Source of the DNA: DATKHR01 sp036557365
GTDB lineage: Bacteria; Acidobacteriota; Vicinamibacteria; Vicinamibacterales; CAVVIG01
Assembly: GCA_036557365.1 (NCBI GenBank)
Contig: DATBHR010000098.1
Location: 124,001 to 188,000 of the forward strand
Direction: 5' to 3'
DNA: 64,000 nt
The translations under genes and the position numbers were made by a program. The notes beneath the pieces were generated by a model. It was given only the letters and a program-made list of their open reading frames with translations, ran no database searches and was not told the origin of the DNA. Below are positions 12,140 through 20,194 of this stretch, piece after piece (position 1 is the stretch's first letter; every line of letters starts with the position of its first letter).

Positions 12140-13759
12140 ATGTCGAGCACGGTTCTCATCCCGCCACGCCACTACCTGAACGACGGCTACGGCATTCGGT
12201 CGTGGCTGCTGACGCGCGATCACAAGCGCATCGCCCTGCTGTATCTGGCCGCGATTACGTTCTTCTTCTTCGTCGGCGGCGCGATGGCCGTCATGATCCG
12301 GCTCGAGCTGGCGACCCCGGTCGGCGATCTCGTGTCGGACGAAACCTACAACAAGCTGTTCACGATGCACGGCGTGTTGATGGTGTTCTTCTTCCTCATC
12401 CCGGCCATCCCCGCGGTGCTCGGCAACTTCCTCGTCCCGATCATGATCGGCGCGAAGGATCTGGCGTTCCCGAAGCTGAATCTCCTGAGCTGGTACATCT
12501 ACATCATCGGCGGCCTGTTCACGCTGTACGCGCTCGTCGCGGGCGGCGTCGACACCGGATGGACCTTCTACGCGCCGTTCAGCACGGTGTCCTCGACAAC
12601 CAACGTTGTCCCGACTGCGCTCGGAATCTTCATCACCGGCTTTTCATCGATCCTCACAGGACTCAACTTCATCGTCACCATCCACCGAATGCGCGCGCCA
12701 GGCATGACGTGGTTCCGCATGCCGCTCTTTCTGTGGTCGACCTACGCGACGAGCCTGATCAACGTCCTCGGCACGCCGGTCATCGCGATCACGATCCTCC
12801 TGGTCGCAGCCGAACGGATCTTCAAGTTCGGATTCTTCAATCCCGCGCTCGGCGGCGACCCGGTGCTCTTCCAGCATCTGTTCTGGTTCTATTCGCATCC
12901 GGCGGTGTACATCATGGTGCTGCCGGCAATGGGCGTCGTCAGCGAGCTCGTCGCGGCAGGATGCCGGAAGCCGGTCTTCGGCTACACGTTCGTCGCGTTC
13001 GCCAGCCTCGCAATTGCCGTGATCGGATTCCTGGTCTGGGGCCATCACATGTTCGTCGCGGGCGAGTCGGTATACGCCGCCCTCATCTTCTCGATCTTGA
13101 GCTTCATCGTCGCCATTCCGTCCGCGGTCAAGGTCTTCAACTGGACGGCGACGATGTACAAAGGATCGGTGTCGTGGGAAACGCCGATGCTGTACGCGTA
13201 CGGCTTCATCGGCTTGTTCACGATCGGCGGGCTCACAGGTCTGTTCCTCGCCGCGATCGGCATCGACGTGCACGTCACCGACACGTACTTCGTCATCGCC
13301 CACTTCCACTACATCATGGTCGGCGGGACGATCATGGGTTACCTCGGCGGACTGCACTACTGGTGGCCGAAGATCAGCGGCCGGCTGTATAACGAGGGAC
13401 TCGCCAAGGTGAGCGCCGCGATCATCTTCGTCGGCTTCAACCTGACGTTCTTTCCGCAGTTCGTGCTCGGCTATCTCGGCATGCCGCGCCGCTATCACGC
13501 GTATCCGCCGGAATTTCAGGTGCTGAACGTGCTCTCGTCAGCGGGCGCGTCGATTCTCGGATTCGGTTATCTCATCCCGATGATTTACCTGACGTGGTCA
13601 CTGCGCTACGGCCGCCTCGCCGGATCGAATCCGTGGGGCGCGGTCGGACTGGAATGGACGACGACGTCCCCGCCGCCGACGGAGAATTTCGAGGAGACTC
13701 CGGAGGTCACGTGGGGCGCGTACGAGTACGGATCGCCGGTGGAGGGACACGTTGCCTGA
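12140..13759 (+). CDS. coxA: Cytochrome c oxidase subunit I (A2-type haem-copper oxidase)
   Basis: A 539-residue, roughly 12-helix catalytic subunit that reduces O2 to water and pumps protons. CuB and active-site residues are visible: FYSHPAVYI (His253, cross-linking Tyr257), GHHMFV (two CuB His) and AHFHYIMVGG (haem ligands). Helix VI reads Tyr251-Ser252-His-Pro-Ala rather than the GHPEV of A1 oxidases, so the D-channel glutamate is absent and replaced by the Tyr-Ser pair of A2 oxidases such as Rhodothermus caa3. ATG at 12140 is chosen, 2 bp after coxB; the open frame continues upstream only through coxB. Confidence 0.96.
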   Translation: MSSTVLIPPRHYLNDGYGIRSWLLTRDHKRIALLYLAAITFFFFVGGAMAVMIRLELATPVGDLVSDETYNKLFTMHGVLMVFFFLIPAIPAVLGNFLVPIMIGAKDLAFPKLNLLSWYIYIIGGLFTLYALVAGGVDTGWTFYAPFSTVSSTTNVVPTALGIFITGFSSILTGLNFIVTIHRMRAPGMTWFRMPLFLWSTYATSLINVLGTPVIAITILLVAAERIFKFGFFNPALGGDPVLFQHLFWFYSHPAVYIMVLPAMGVVSELVAAGCRKPVFGYTFVAFASLAIAVIGFLVWGHHMFVAGESVYAALIFSILSFIVAIPSAVKVFNWTATMYKGSVSWETPMLYAYGFIGLFTIGGLTGLFLAAIGIDVHVTDTYFVIAHFHYIMVGGTIMGYLGGLHYWWPKISGRLYNEGLAKVSAAIIFVGFNLTFFPQFVLGYLGMPRRYHAYPPEFQVLNVLSSAGASILGFGYLIPMIYLTWSLRYGRLAGSNPWGAVGLEWTTTSPPPTENFEETPEVTWGAYEYGSPVEGHVA

Positions 13760-14411
13760 CGGACACTCCGCCGCGCCGGCCCTCGCTCACCACTTCGACA
13801 ACCTCGAGCAGCAGCGCGAGGCGACGACCCTCGGCATGTGGGTCTTCCTCGTCACCGAAGTCCTGTTCTTCGGCGGCCTGTTCCTCGTCTATTCCGTGTA
13901 CCGCGCGTGGTATCCGGACGCGTTCGCCGCCGCGAGCCACGAGCTCGACATCGTGCTGGGCACGACGAACACGGCTGTCCTCATCACGAGCAGCTTGACG
14001 ATGGCGCTGGCAGTCCACGCGGCGCAACTTGGACAGCGCAAGCTGCTGCTGATGTTCCTGGTCTTCACGATGGTGCTGGGGACCGCATTCCTCGGCATCA
14101 AGAGCATCGAGTACTACCACAAGTTCGTCGAGCACCACGTGCCGGGACCGCACTTTCAATTCGAGCGCGAGTACTTCCGCCATGCGCAGCTGTTCTTCTC
14201 GCTGTACTTCCTGATGACGGGACTGCACGCGCTCCACATGATCATCGGCCTCGGGATCATGACGTGGATGTTCATCTGGGCGTGGCGTGGCGTGATCACG
14301 AGCGATTACTACAGTCCGATCGAGATCAGCGGACTCTACTGGCACTTCGTCGACATCGTCTGGATCTTCCTGTTCCCGCTTCTCTATCTGCTGGGACGTC
14401 ATGCTCACTGA
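13752..14411 (+). CDS. coxC: Cytochrome c oxidase subunit III
   Basis: A 219-residue membrane protein with about five hydrophobic segments, matching bacterial haem-copper oxidase subunit III (short form). Family stretches include LGMWVFLVTEVLFFGG, the Glu-containing GLHALHMIIGLG, and the C-terminal GLYWHFVDIVWIFLFPLLYL. TTG at 13752 is used because a near-perfect ribosome site (GGAGGG at 13741-13746) lies 5 nt upstream. It overlaps coxA by 8 bp. The subunit supports stable proton pumping and holds no metal. Confidence 0.93.
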   Translation: MPDGHSAAPALAHHFDNLEQQREATTLGMWVFLVTEVLFFGGLFLVYSVYRAWYPDAFAAASHELDIVLGTTNTAVLITSSLTMALAVHAAQLGQRKLLLMFLVFTMVLGTAFLGIKSIEYYHKFVEHHVPGPHFQFEREYFRHAQLFFSLYFLMTGLHALHMIIGLGIMTWMFIWAWRGVITSDYYSPIEISGLYWHFVDIVWIFLFPLLYLLGRHAH

Positions 14412-14700
14412 ACGCCACATCGTCCCCAAGCGGGTCTACTACACGATCTTCGCGCTGCTGATGTTCTGCACGTACCTGACCGTGCAGATGGCGTTTCTGG
14501 ATCTCGGTCCTTTCAACGGCGTGGCCGCGCTGATCATCGCCGTCTTCAAGGCCACGCTCGTCGTGCTGTTCTTCATGCACGTGAAGTACAGCTCCAGGCT
14601 CACGTGGGCCGTCGTCATCGGAAGTCTGTTCTGGCTGAGCCTGCTGCTCTTCATCACGATGTCCGATTACCTGACCCGCTCGTGGCGCACGTTCGGTTAA
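14401..14700 (+). CDS. coxD: Cytochrome c oxidase subunit IV family protein
   Basis: A 99-residue protein with three hydrophobic helices (about residues 14-31, 41-60 and 66-88), typical of the bacterial subunit IV/CoxD family (prokaryotic cytochrome c oxidase subunit IV). It contains FKATLVVLFFMHVKYSSRL, a highly recognisable family signature. Its ATG overlaps the coxC stop region by 11 bp, and it is the last gene of the respiratory operon. It probably assists assembly or stability of the oxidase. Confidence 0.92.
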   Translation: MLTERHIVPKRVYYTIFALLMFCTYLTVQMAFLDLGPFNGVAALIIAVFKATLVVLFFMHVKYSSRLTWAVVIGSLFWLSLLLFITMSDYLTRSWRTFG

Positions 14701-14775
14701 CGGCGGATTGCACGCTTTGGCGTGGCGCTCCCGCGTCAGCCGACCTGGAAATGTCATACTCTCGGCTGGACGACC

Positions 14776-16341
14776 GTGGCCGATCACTCAGGCTCCCCGG
14801 AGCTGACGTCGCTCGAGCAGCAGCGCGCGATCCTCGAGAAGGCGCAGGACGTCGCGCACATCGGCAGCTGGGCCATCGAGCTCGACGGCTCCAACCGCCT
14901 GAACGCGTCCGCTGAAGCCTTCCGCATCTTCGACATCCCTCCATCCAATTTCGACGGGACTGGACGGCCGTTCCGCGCGAAGGTTCACCCTGCGGACCGC
15001 GAGATGGTCCAGAACGCAACGCAGCGGGCCTTCCAGGAACGCCGCGTCTACGAGATCGAGTACCGGATCATCCGGCCCGATGGCGTCCGCTGGATTCACG
15101 AAAAGGGCGACGCACTGCGGGACGAACACGGCCAACCGGTGCGGATGATCGGGATCGTGCAGGACATCACCGATCGACGGCTGCTCGAAGACCAGCTGCG
15201 CCAGGCGCAGAAGATGGAAGCCATCGGACGGCTCGCAGGCGGCATCGCGCACGATCTGAACAACGCGCTGACCGCGGTCGCGGGATACGCGGAGCTGGCG
15301 CTCGGTCAACTCGAGGAATCGAACCCGGTGCGCGACGACGTCGAAGAGATCCGGCGCGGCGCCGAGCGCGCCACGTCGGTCACGCGGCAGCTGCTGGCGT
15401 TCAGCCGCAAGGAACTGCTCGAACCGCGACTGTTCGATCTCAACAAGACGATCACGACGCTGAGCCGACTGCTCGGACGGCTGCTCGGGCCGGACGTTCA
15501 GGTCAGCACGAATCTCGCGCCGTCGGTGCCGCCGATCCTCGGCGATCCAGGGCAATTCGAGCAGGCGATCATCAACCTCGCCGTCAACGCACGCGATGCG
15601 ATGCCCGGCGGCGGGACCCTGACGCTCACGACGTCGGTCGAGGACATGGATGCGGCGGCCGCTCGATCGAATACGCCGATGACGCCTGGACGCTACGTCG
15701 CGCTGCGCGTCGCCGACACCGGCATGGGCATGACGCCATCGACGCTGGCGCACATCTTCGAGCCGTTCTTCACGACGAAGGGACCGGGCAAAGGAACAGG
15801 CCTCGGGTTGTCGATGGTCTACGGCACGCTGAAACAGATTGGCGGCTTCATCTTCGCCGACAGCGAGATTGGACACGGCACCACGTTCCGCCTGTACCTG
15901 CGACCGGCCGCGCCACCGGCTGGCGACCAGACCGCACCGCCCGCCGTCGACGCCGCGAACGGAACGTCACAGTTCACGATCCTCGTCGCCGAAGATGAGC
16001 CCGCGGTGCGAAGCGCGGTCGCGGCGGCGCTCAGGAGCGACGGTCATCGCCTGCTCCTCGCCTCTTCCGCGGAAGAAGCCGAAGAACTGCTCCGTCTTCA
16101 TCCCAACGAGATCGATCTCGTCGTCACCGACGCGATCATGCCGGGCAAGAGCGGCATCGATCTCGCCCGTGCGCTGACCGCCGCGCAGCGCGGTCTCCAT
16201 GTCATCGTGATGTCGGCGTATGCACAGGATGTGCTGACCGATGCCGACGACACCATCGACATCCTCGCCAAGCCGTTCACGCCACGCGACCTGCTGCAGC
16301 GCGTGCGTCAGGCGCTGCCTCATCCGCGCGAAACTTCCTGA
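14776..16341 (+). CDS. Hybrid sensor histidine kinase (PAS, HisKA, HATPase, REC)
   Basis: A soluble hybrid kinase of about 521 residues. Domains in order: PAS fold with PAC motif (about 12-135, ending GIVQDITDR), HisKA dimerisation domain with phospho-acceptor His159 in GGIAHDLNN, HATPase_c with N-box (NLAVNARDAMP), G1 (VADTGMGM) and G2 (GKGTGLGLSMV), and a C-terminal receiver with phospho-acceptor Asp452 in VTDAIMPG and Lys in ILAKPF. No membrane segment is seen, so the PAS domain senses a cytoplasmic signal. GTG at 14776 is preferred; the frame allows GTG at 14722, but that extension is unlike PAS kinases. The 22-bp tail overlap with the convergent glycosyltransferase is unusual but both ends look genuine. 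Confidence 0.9.
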   Translation: MADHSGSPELTSLEQQRAILEKAQDVAHIGSWAIELDGSNRLNASAEAFRIFDIPPSNFDGTGRPFRAKVHPADREMVQNATQRAFQERRVYEIEYRIIRPDGVRWIHEKGDALRDEHGQPVRMIGIVQDITDRRLLEDQLRQAQKMEAIGRLAGGIAHDLNNALTAVAGYAELALGQLEESNPVRDDVEEIRRGAERATSVTRQLLAFSRKELLEPRLFDLNKTITTLSRLLGRLLGPDVQVSTNLAPSVPPILGDPGQFEQAIINLAVNARDAMPGGGTLTLTTSVEDMDAAAARSNTPMTPGRYVALRVADTGMGMTPSTLAHIFEPFFTTKGPGKGTGLGLSMVYGTLKQIGGFIFADSEIGHGTTFRLYLRPAAPPAGDQTAPPAVDAANGTSQFTILVAEDEPAVRSAVAAALRSDGHRLLLASSAEEAEELLRLHPNEIDLVVTDAIMPGKSGIDLARALTAAQRGLHVIVMSAYAQDVLTDADDTIDILAKPFTPRDLLQRVRQALPHPRETS

Positions 16342-17438
16342 TAGATCGTCATCGCCCGACGGCCGATCGCGGGCCAGCTGAATTCCTGCTCGAATCGTTC
16401 GCGACTCGCGGCACTCGCCGCTGCGAGCGGCAACGCCGTCAGATGTTCGAGCGCGGCACGCAGGGATGCCGGATCGGCGACGCGCCAGAGCGCGCCGACG
16501 CGGCCGTGATCGGTCAGTGCGCGAAACGGCGCGATGTCCGTCAACGCAGGCACGAGGCCGCAGGCGAGCGCCTCGACCGCCGCGTACCCGCTGCCTTCAT
16601 GATGGCTCCCCAGCACGAAAAGATCCGCCTGCCCGTATATCGACGCCATCTGCTCGTGCGGGATACGTCCGAGAAGAACGATTCGCGATCCGAGATCGGC
16701 ATCGAGCGCGGCGATCGCCGTTCGAAGCGCCGGCTCGAGATCGCCGCCATCGTAGACGAACGACAGCGTCGCGTCGGTCCGCGTCGCCGCGAACTGCACA
16801 AAGCCCCCGAGCACGGTCAACGGATCCTTGTTCCCGTTGAGTCTGCCGACAAATAAGACGGACAACGCGCGCCGGTCGGCGGCGCGAGCCTGCGCCGAAA
16901 ACGTCGTGCTGCCTTCCATCACGTCGCGAATCGGCAGATCGTCCGGAACGGCGCCGCTTTGCCGGAACTCATCGACCTGAGGCTCGGTCGCGACCAGCAG
17001 CGCGTTCGCCGCTCGCAAACCCGCCCGCACGAGCCGCTTCCGCGGACTCGACAGGCTTGCCGGAACGATCCCTCCATGATCCTGGACGACGATGCCGCAG
17101 GAGCGTGGCAGAACGCGGCGAAGCCGGCGCGTCAGGCGAGGATGGTCGAGGCCGTTGACGTGAACGATATCGGGAGCGACTGAGCTCACACGATTGGACA
17201 ACGTCCGTCCGGCGTACAAGAGCGACGGCCGCTCGGCCAATCGATCTTTCACGAACGCGTACCGGATGCCGTCGACGCGCAACTCGGCGTCGGTGTGAAA
17301 GCGCTGGAAGACATGGACGTCGCCGCCGGCATCGCGAACGGCAGCCGCCCACCCGGTGAGCGTCGGGAATCGATCGAGCGTCAGCTCGGGAGTTGGCGCC
17401 GCCGCCGTCCACACCGGATTGACGATGGCGACGCGCAT
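16320..17438 (-). CDS. Glycosyltransferase family 4
   Basis: A 372-residue GT-B fold enzyme. The N-terminal half resembles Glyco_transf_4 (begins MRVAIVNPVW, with VAPDIVHVNGLDHPRLTRRL). The C-terminal half has GT1-type nucleotide-sugar binding features: VLFVGRLNGNKDPLTVL, LGRIPHEQMASIYGQADLFV, and the acidic HHEGSGYAAVEALACG that stands for the EX7E motif. It would transfer a sugar from an NDP-sugar to a cell-surface or secondary-metabolite acceptor. It lies 19 bp downstream of the M29 aminopeptidase on the same strand, so they are probably co-transcribed, although no functional link is obvious. Confidence 0.88.
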   Translation of the reverse strand: MRVAIVNPVWTAAAPTPELTLDRFPTLTGWAAAVRDAGGDVHVFQRFHTDAELRVDGIRYAFVKDRLAERPSLLYAGRTLSNRVSSVAPDIVHVNGLDHPRLTRRLRRVLPRSCGIVVQDHGGIVPASLSSPRKRLVRAGLRAANALLVATEPQVDEFRQSGAVPDDLPIRDVMEGSTTFSAQARAADRRALSVLFVGRLNGNKDPLTVLGGFVQFAATRTDATLSFVYDGGDLEPALRTAIAALDADLGSRIVLLGRIPHEQMASIYGQADLFVLGSHHEGSGYAAVEALACGLVPALTDIAPFRALTDHGRVGALWRVADPASLRAALEHLTALPLAAASAASRERFEQEFSWPAIGRRAMTIYQEVSRG

Positions 17439-17457
17439 GGCGACCGCAGTGGACGTG

Positions 17458-18717
17458 TTAGGCCTGCACCCACTCGCCGGCCCGCATCAACGGTTCGGCG
17501 CGTCCGTCCTTCGCGATGGCGTCGATGTCGAGCTCGCCGGATCCGATCATGAAGTCGACATGCGCCGCGCTGCGATTGCCGCCCGCTCGCTCGAATGCTT
17601 CGTCGGTCATCGTCTCGCCGCCAAGCAGCGTGAACTTGTAGGCCGAGCCGAGCGCGACGTGACTGGCCGCGTTCTCGTCGAAGAGCGTGTTGTAGAAGAG
17701 GAGACTGCTCTGCGACACCGGCGAGCTGTGCGGCACCAGCGCCACCTCACCCAGCCGTGCCGCGCCGGCATCGGTGTCGATCAACTGCTGAAGCGCCGCC
17801 TCTCCGCGTGCCGCGGTCACCCGCACGACGCGGCCCTCAGAGAACTCGAGCGAGAAATCTTCAATCAATTGTCCGGCGTAGCTCAGCGGCTTCGTCGATC
17901 GGACGACGCCGTCCACGCGATCCTTGTGCGGGATGGTGAACACCTCCTCGGTCGGAATGTTCGCCGTGAACGGAATCCCGCGGCGCGTATCACTCCGCGC
18001 GCTGATCCAGATGTGTCCATCCGGCAATCCAATCGTGAGATTCGTACCCGGGCCTGAATACTTGAGCGCCGAGAACTGCTTGCGGTTCAGATAGTCGGCG
18101 CGCAGCGCGAGCGCTTCGATGTGACGTTGCCATTCGGCGATCGGATCTGCGGCGTCGAGACGGCAGAGACGGCCGATGGTTTCCCACAAACGCACGCATT
18201 GTTCGTCCTTCGCCATTGACGGAAACACCTTCGCTGCCCAGCGTTCGCTGGCGGCGGCGACGACCGACCAGTTCGTCTCGTTGCGCGAAATGTGCTCGCG
18301 AAACGGATTCAGGGCGCGTGAAGAACTGCGCTGCAGCGCCCCGACTTTCTCCATCGGCTGTCCGGCCAGGAGATCCGGATCGTTCGCGTAGATCGACAAC
18401 GTCGCGTCGCCTGCCTCGACGTGCTCGACCAGCGCCTTCGGCAGCCAGCGCGAGAACTCGTCGAACGATTCGCGGGGCGCATGCGCGAAACGTGACAGCG
18501 TCAGCGCTTCGTCGCCCCAAATCGCTTCGACCGTCAGCGCACCGGCGCGATACGCCGCGATGGTCACCTCGCGCACGAGCGGCGCTGCCTCGAGCGAGAG
18601 GCCGCCGTATGCCAGCGGTCCGATGATGATCAGCCGCTGTCCCGGCCGGAGATTCAACGCGACGTGCACGACGAGTTCGGCGTACACGCGCAGCATGCGG
18701 GAAAGATCAAGTGCCAT
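17458..18717 (-). CDS. M29 family aminopeptidase
   Basis: A 419-residue cytoplasmic metallo-aminopeptidase of the M29 (AmpS / thermophilic aminopeptidase T) family. The metal-binding residues expected for the family are present: Glu in NIPTEEVFTIPH, the second conserved Glu region FSLEFSEGRV, His in LVPHSSPV, His in NAASHVALGSAY, and Asp in HVDFMIGS. Length matches family members (about 400-415). M29 enzymes remove N-terminal residues from peptides using two cobalt or zinc ions. The start ATG faces the FMN-binding gene across an 80-bp gap. Confidence 0.92.
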   Translation of the reverse strand: MALDLSRMLRVYAELVVHVALNLRPGQRLIIIGPLAYGGLSLEAAPLVREVTIAAYRAGALTVEAIWGDEALTLSRFAHAPRESFDEFSRWLPKALVEHVEAGDATLSIYANDPDLLAGQPMEKVGALQRSSSRALNPFREHISRNETNWSVVAAASERWAAKVFPSMAKDEQCVRLWETIGRLCRLDAADPIAEWQRHIEALALRADYLNRKQFSALKYSGPGTNLTIGLPDGHIWISARSDTRRGIPFTANIPTEEVFTIPHKDRVDGVVRSTKPLSYAGQLIEDFSLEFSEGRVVRVTAARGEAALQQLIDTDAGAARLGEVALVPHSSPVSQSSLLFYNTLFDENAASHVALGSAYKFTLLGGETMTDEAFERAGGNRSAAHVDFMIGSGELDIDAIAKDGRAEPLMRAGEWVQA

Positions 18718-18750
18718 GGACGCCGCTTATTATCATCGACTCGCCGCCGC

Positions 18751-18779
18751 TTGACCGCGCTGCACACGACCGGGATAAT
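18751..18779 (+). promoter_or_regulatory. Sigma-70-type promoter of the FMN-binding / NapH-like pair
   Basis: TTGACC (5 of 6 to the -35 consensus) at 18751-18756 and GATAAT (5 of 6 to the -10) at 18774-18779 are separated by exactly 17 bp. This is the best promoter-like sequence noticed in the window. Transcription would begin about 18786, just before the GGAG ribosome site at 18789-18792. That placement argues against any start codon upstream of 18786 for the gene it drives. Confidence 0.65.
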
Positions 18780-18797
18780 CGCTGCCCTGGAGCCGTT

Positions 18798-19331
18798 TTG
18801 AAGAACCCGGTGCCCCTGGTCCTCGCGCTCTGCGCGTGCACGACAGCGCTGGTCGTTGCTCAGCGAATCATCACCAACCCGAAGCCGGATGCGGAGCTGA
18901 AGCAGGTATTTCCGGCTGCGGTCGCGTTCTCAGCCCTTGGCGGCGACCCGCTGCATTTCAACGCGTACGGCGTCGATCCCAAGACCAACCCGAACGCGCC
19001 GCCGATCGGCATCGTCTTCTGGACGACCGACATGGTGCCGCAGGAGCACGGCTATCACGGGCCGATTCACATCCTCGTCGGGCTCGACCTCAAGGGCACC
19101 ATCACCGGCGCCGTCGTGGACTACCACTCCGAGCCCTACGGTTATTTCTCCGTTGAGCCACCAAAGTTCGCCGCCCAGTTCAAAGGCAAGACCATCCACG
19201 ACCCATTCGTCGTCGGCCGTGACGTCGACGCGGTGTCCCGTGCGTCGATCACGATTGCGAGCGCGACGCGCGCGGTGCGCGATGGATCGCGAATCGCCGC
19301 CAGCAAGCTGCTGCCCGAGGCCGCGAAATAG
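18798..19331 (+). CDS. FMN-binding domain protein (RnfG/NqrC-type, exported)
   Basis: A 177-residue exported protein: an N-terminal signal or anchor (about residues 4-22), then an FMN-binding domain (about 50-165). The segment Asp144-Ala-Val-Ser-Arg-Ala-Ser150 fits the flavinylation pattern Dxx(S/T)xA(T/S) recognised by ApbE, with Ser in place of the usual Thr as attachment residue. TTG at 18798 is chosen because GGAG sits 5 nt upstream and a strong promoter lies just before it; the frame is open to 18711, but that extension overlaps the promoter. It overlaps the next gene by one base. It probably carries electrons outside the membrane to or from the NapH-like partner. Confidence 0.85.
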   Translation: MKNPVPLVLALCACTTALVVAQRIITNPKPDAELKQVFPAAVAFSALGGDPLHFNAYGVDPKTNPNAPPIGIVFWTTDMVPQEHGYHGPIHILVGLDLKGTITGAVVDYHSEPYGYFSVEPPKFAAQFKGKTIHDPFVVGRDVDAVSRASITIASATRAVRDGSRIAASKLLPEAAK

Positions 19332-20194
19332 TGCCGGCCGTCGTCGAAACCTGGGGAGACATCCTCGGCCCGCAGGCACTCGACCTGATCCTGCTCGGGC
19401 TGTTCATCGCGTTCGCCTTGGTGAGCTTCTTCCGCAAGAGCGTGCGCTTGAAGTACGCGGCGCTGGTGTTCGCGGTCGGCTACATGGGCTTCTCGAAGAG
19501 CCACCTGATTTCGGTGGTCGATATTTTCGGCGTCATCGACCGCAACCTGCCGATTCCGAAATACAACCTGAGCTACTACATCTTCGGCGCGTTCGTGATC
19601 GTCTCGACCATCCTGTGGGGCCGGCTGTACTGCGGGCGGATCTGCGCGTTCGGCGCGATGACCCAGTTGATGGACGCCGTGCTGCCCGCGCGGCTGCGTT
19701 TCGAGCCGCCGGCGCGCATCGAGAGAAACGCATCGCGGATCAAGTACGCGCTCCTCGCATTCGTGATCGTGTACTTCATCGTGACGCACGACCTGCTCGT
19801 TTACCGCTACGTCGAGCCGTTCTGGATGTTCGGCCTCTTCGGGACGACGGCGATGTGGGTTGGCGTTGCGGTGCTGCTCCTCGCGACGGTCTTCGTGCGG
19901 AACCTGTACTGCCGGTTCCTGTGTCCCGTCGGCGCGATGCTCGGACTGATCTCGAACCTGACGGTCTTCAAGATCAAACGATGGTCAGAGTGCAAGACGT
20001 GCAAGATCTGCGAGAAGACGTGCGAGTGGGGCGCGATTCAGGGTCCGACGATCGTGAAGAGCGAGTGCGTGCGCTGCGACGACTGCGAGCGCCTCTACAT
20101 GGACCAGAAGAAGTGCCCGCACTGGATCATCCTTCTCAGGGCCCGTCCGTCGGCGGCGCCAGCAGCTGGAGCCGGTCCTTCAGGCGCGGCGTAA
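19331..20194 (+). CDS. NapH/NosR/RnfH-like 4Fe-4S membrane electron-transfer protein
   Basis: A 287-residue membrane protein with about five transmembrane helices. Two Cys motifs of the NapH/NosR/CcoG superfamily border helices: YCGRICAFGAMTQ and YCRFLCPVGAMLG. A C-terminal ferredoxin-like region follows, with CKTCKICEKTCEWG and CVRCDDCERLYMDQKKCPHW. It would pass electrons across or along the membrane to the FMN-bearing protein encoded immediately upstream (GTG start overlaps that stop by one base). The last residues are Ala/Pro-rich. The 59-bp tail overlap with the convergent apbE is read directly. Whether the electron source is quinol or a cytoplasmic carrier is unknown. Confidence 0.88.
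   Translation: MPAVVETWGDILGPQALDLILLGLFIAFALVSFFRKSVRLKYAALVFAVGYMGFSKSHLISVVDIFGVIDRNLPIPKYNLSYYIFGAFVIVSTILWGRLYCGRICAFGAMTQLMDAVLPARLRFEPPARIERNASRIKYALLAFVIVYFIVTHDLLVYRYVEPFWMFGLFGTTAMWVGVAVLLLATVFVRNLYCRFLCPVGAMLGLISNLTVFKIKRWSECKTCKICEKTCEWGAIQGPTIVKSECVRCDDCERLYMDQKKCPHWIILLRARPSAAPAAGAGPSGAA

Noticed and set aside
18711..18797. Longer start for the FMN-binding protein
   Set aside because: A TTGACC-N17-GATAAT promoter lies within it and GGAG precedes TTG 18798.
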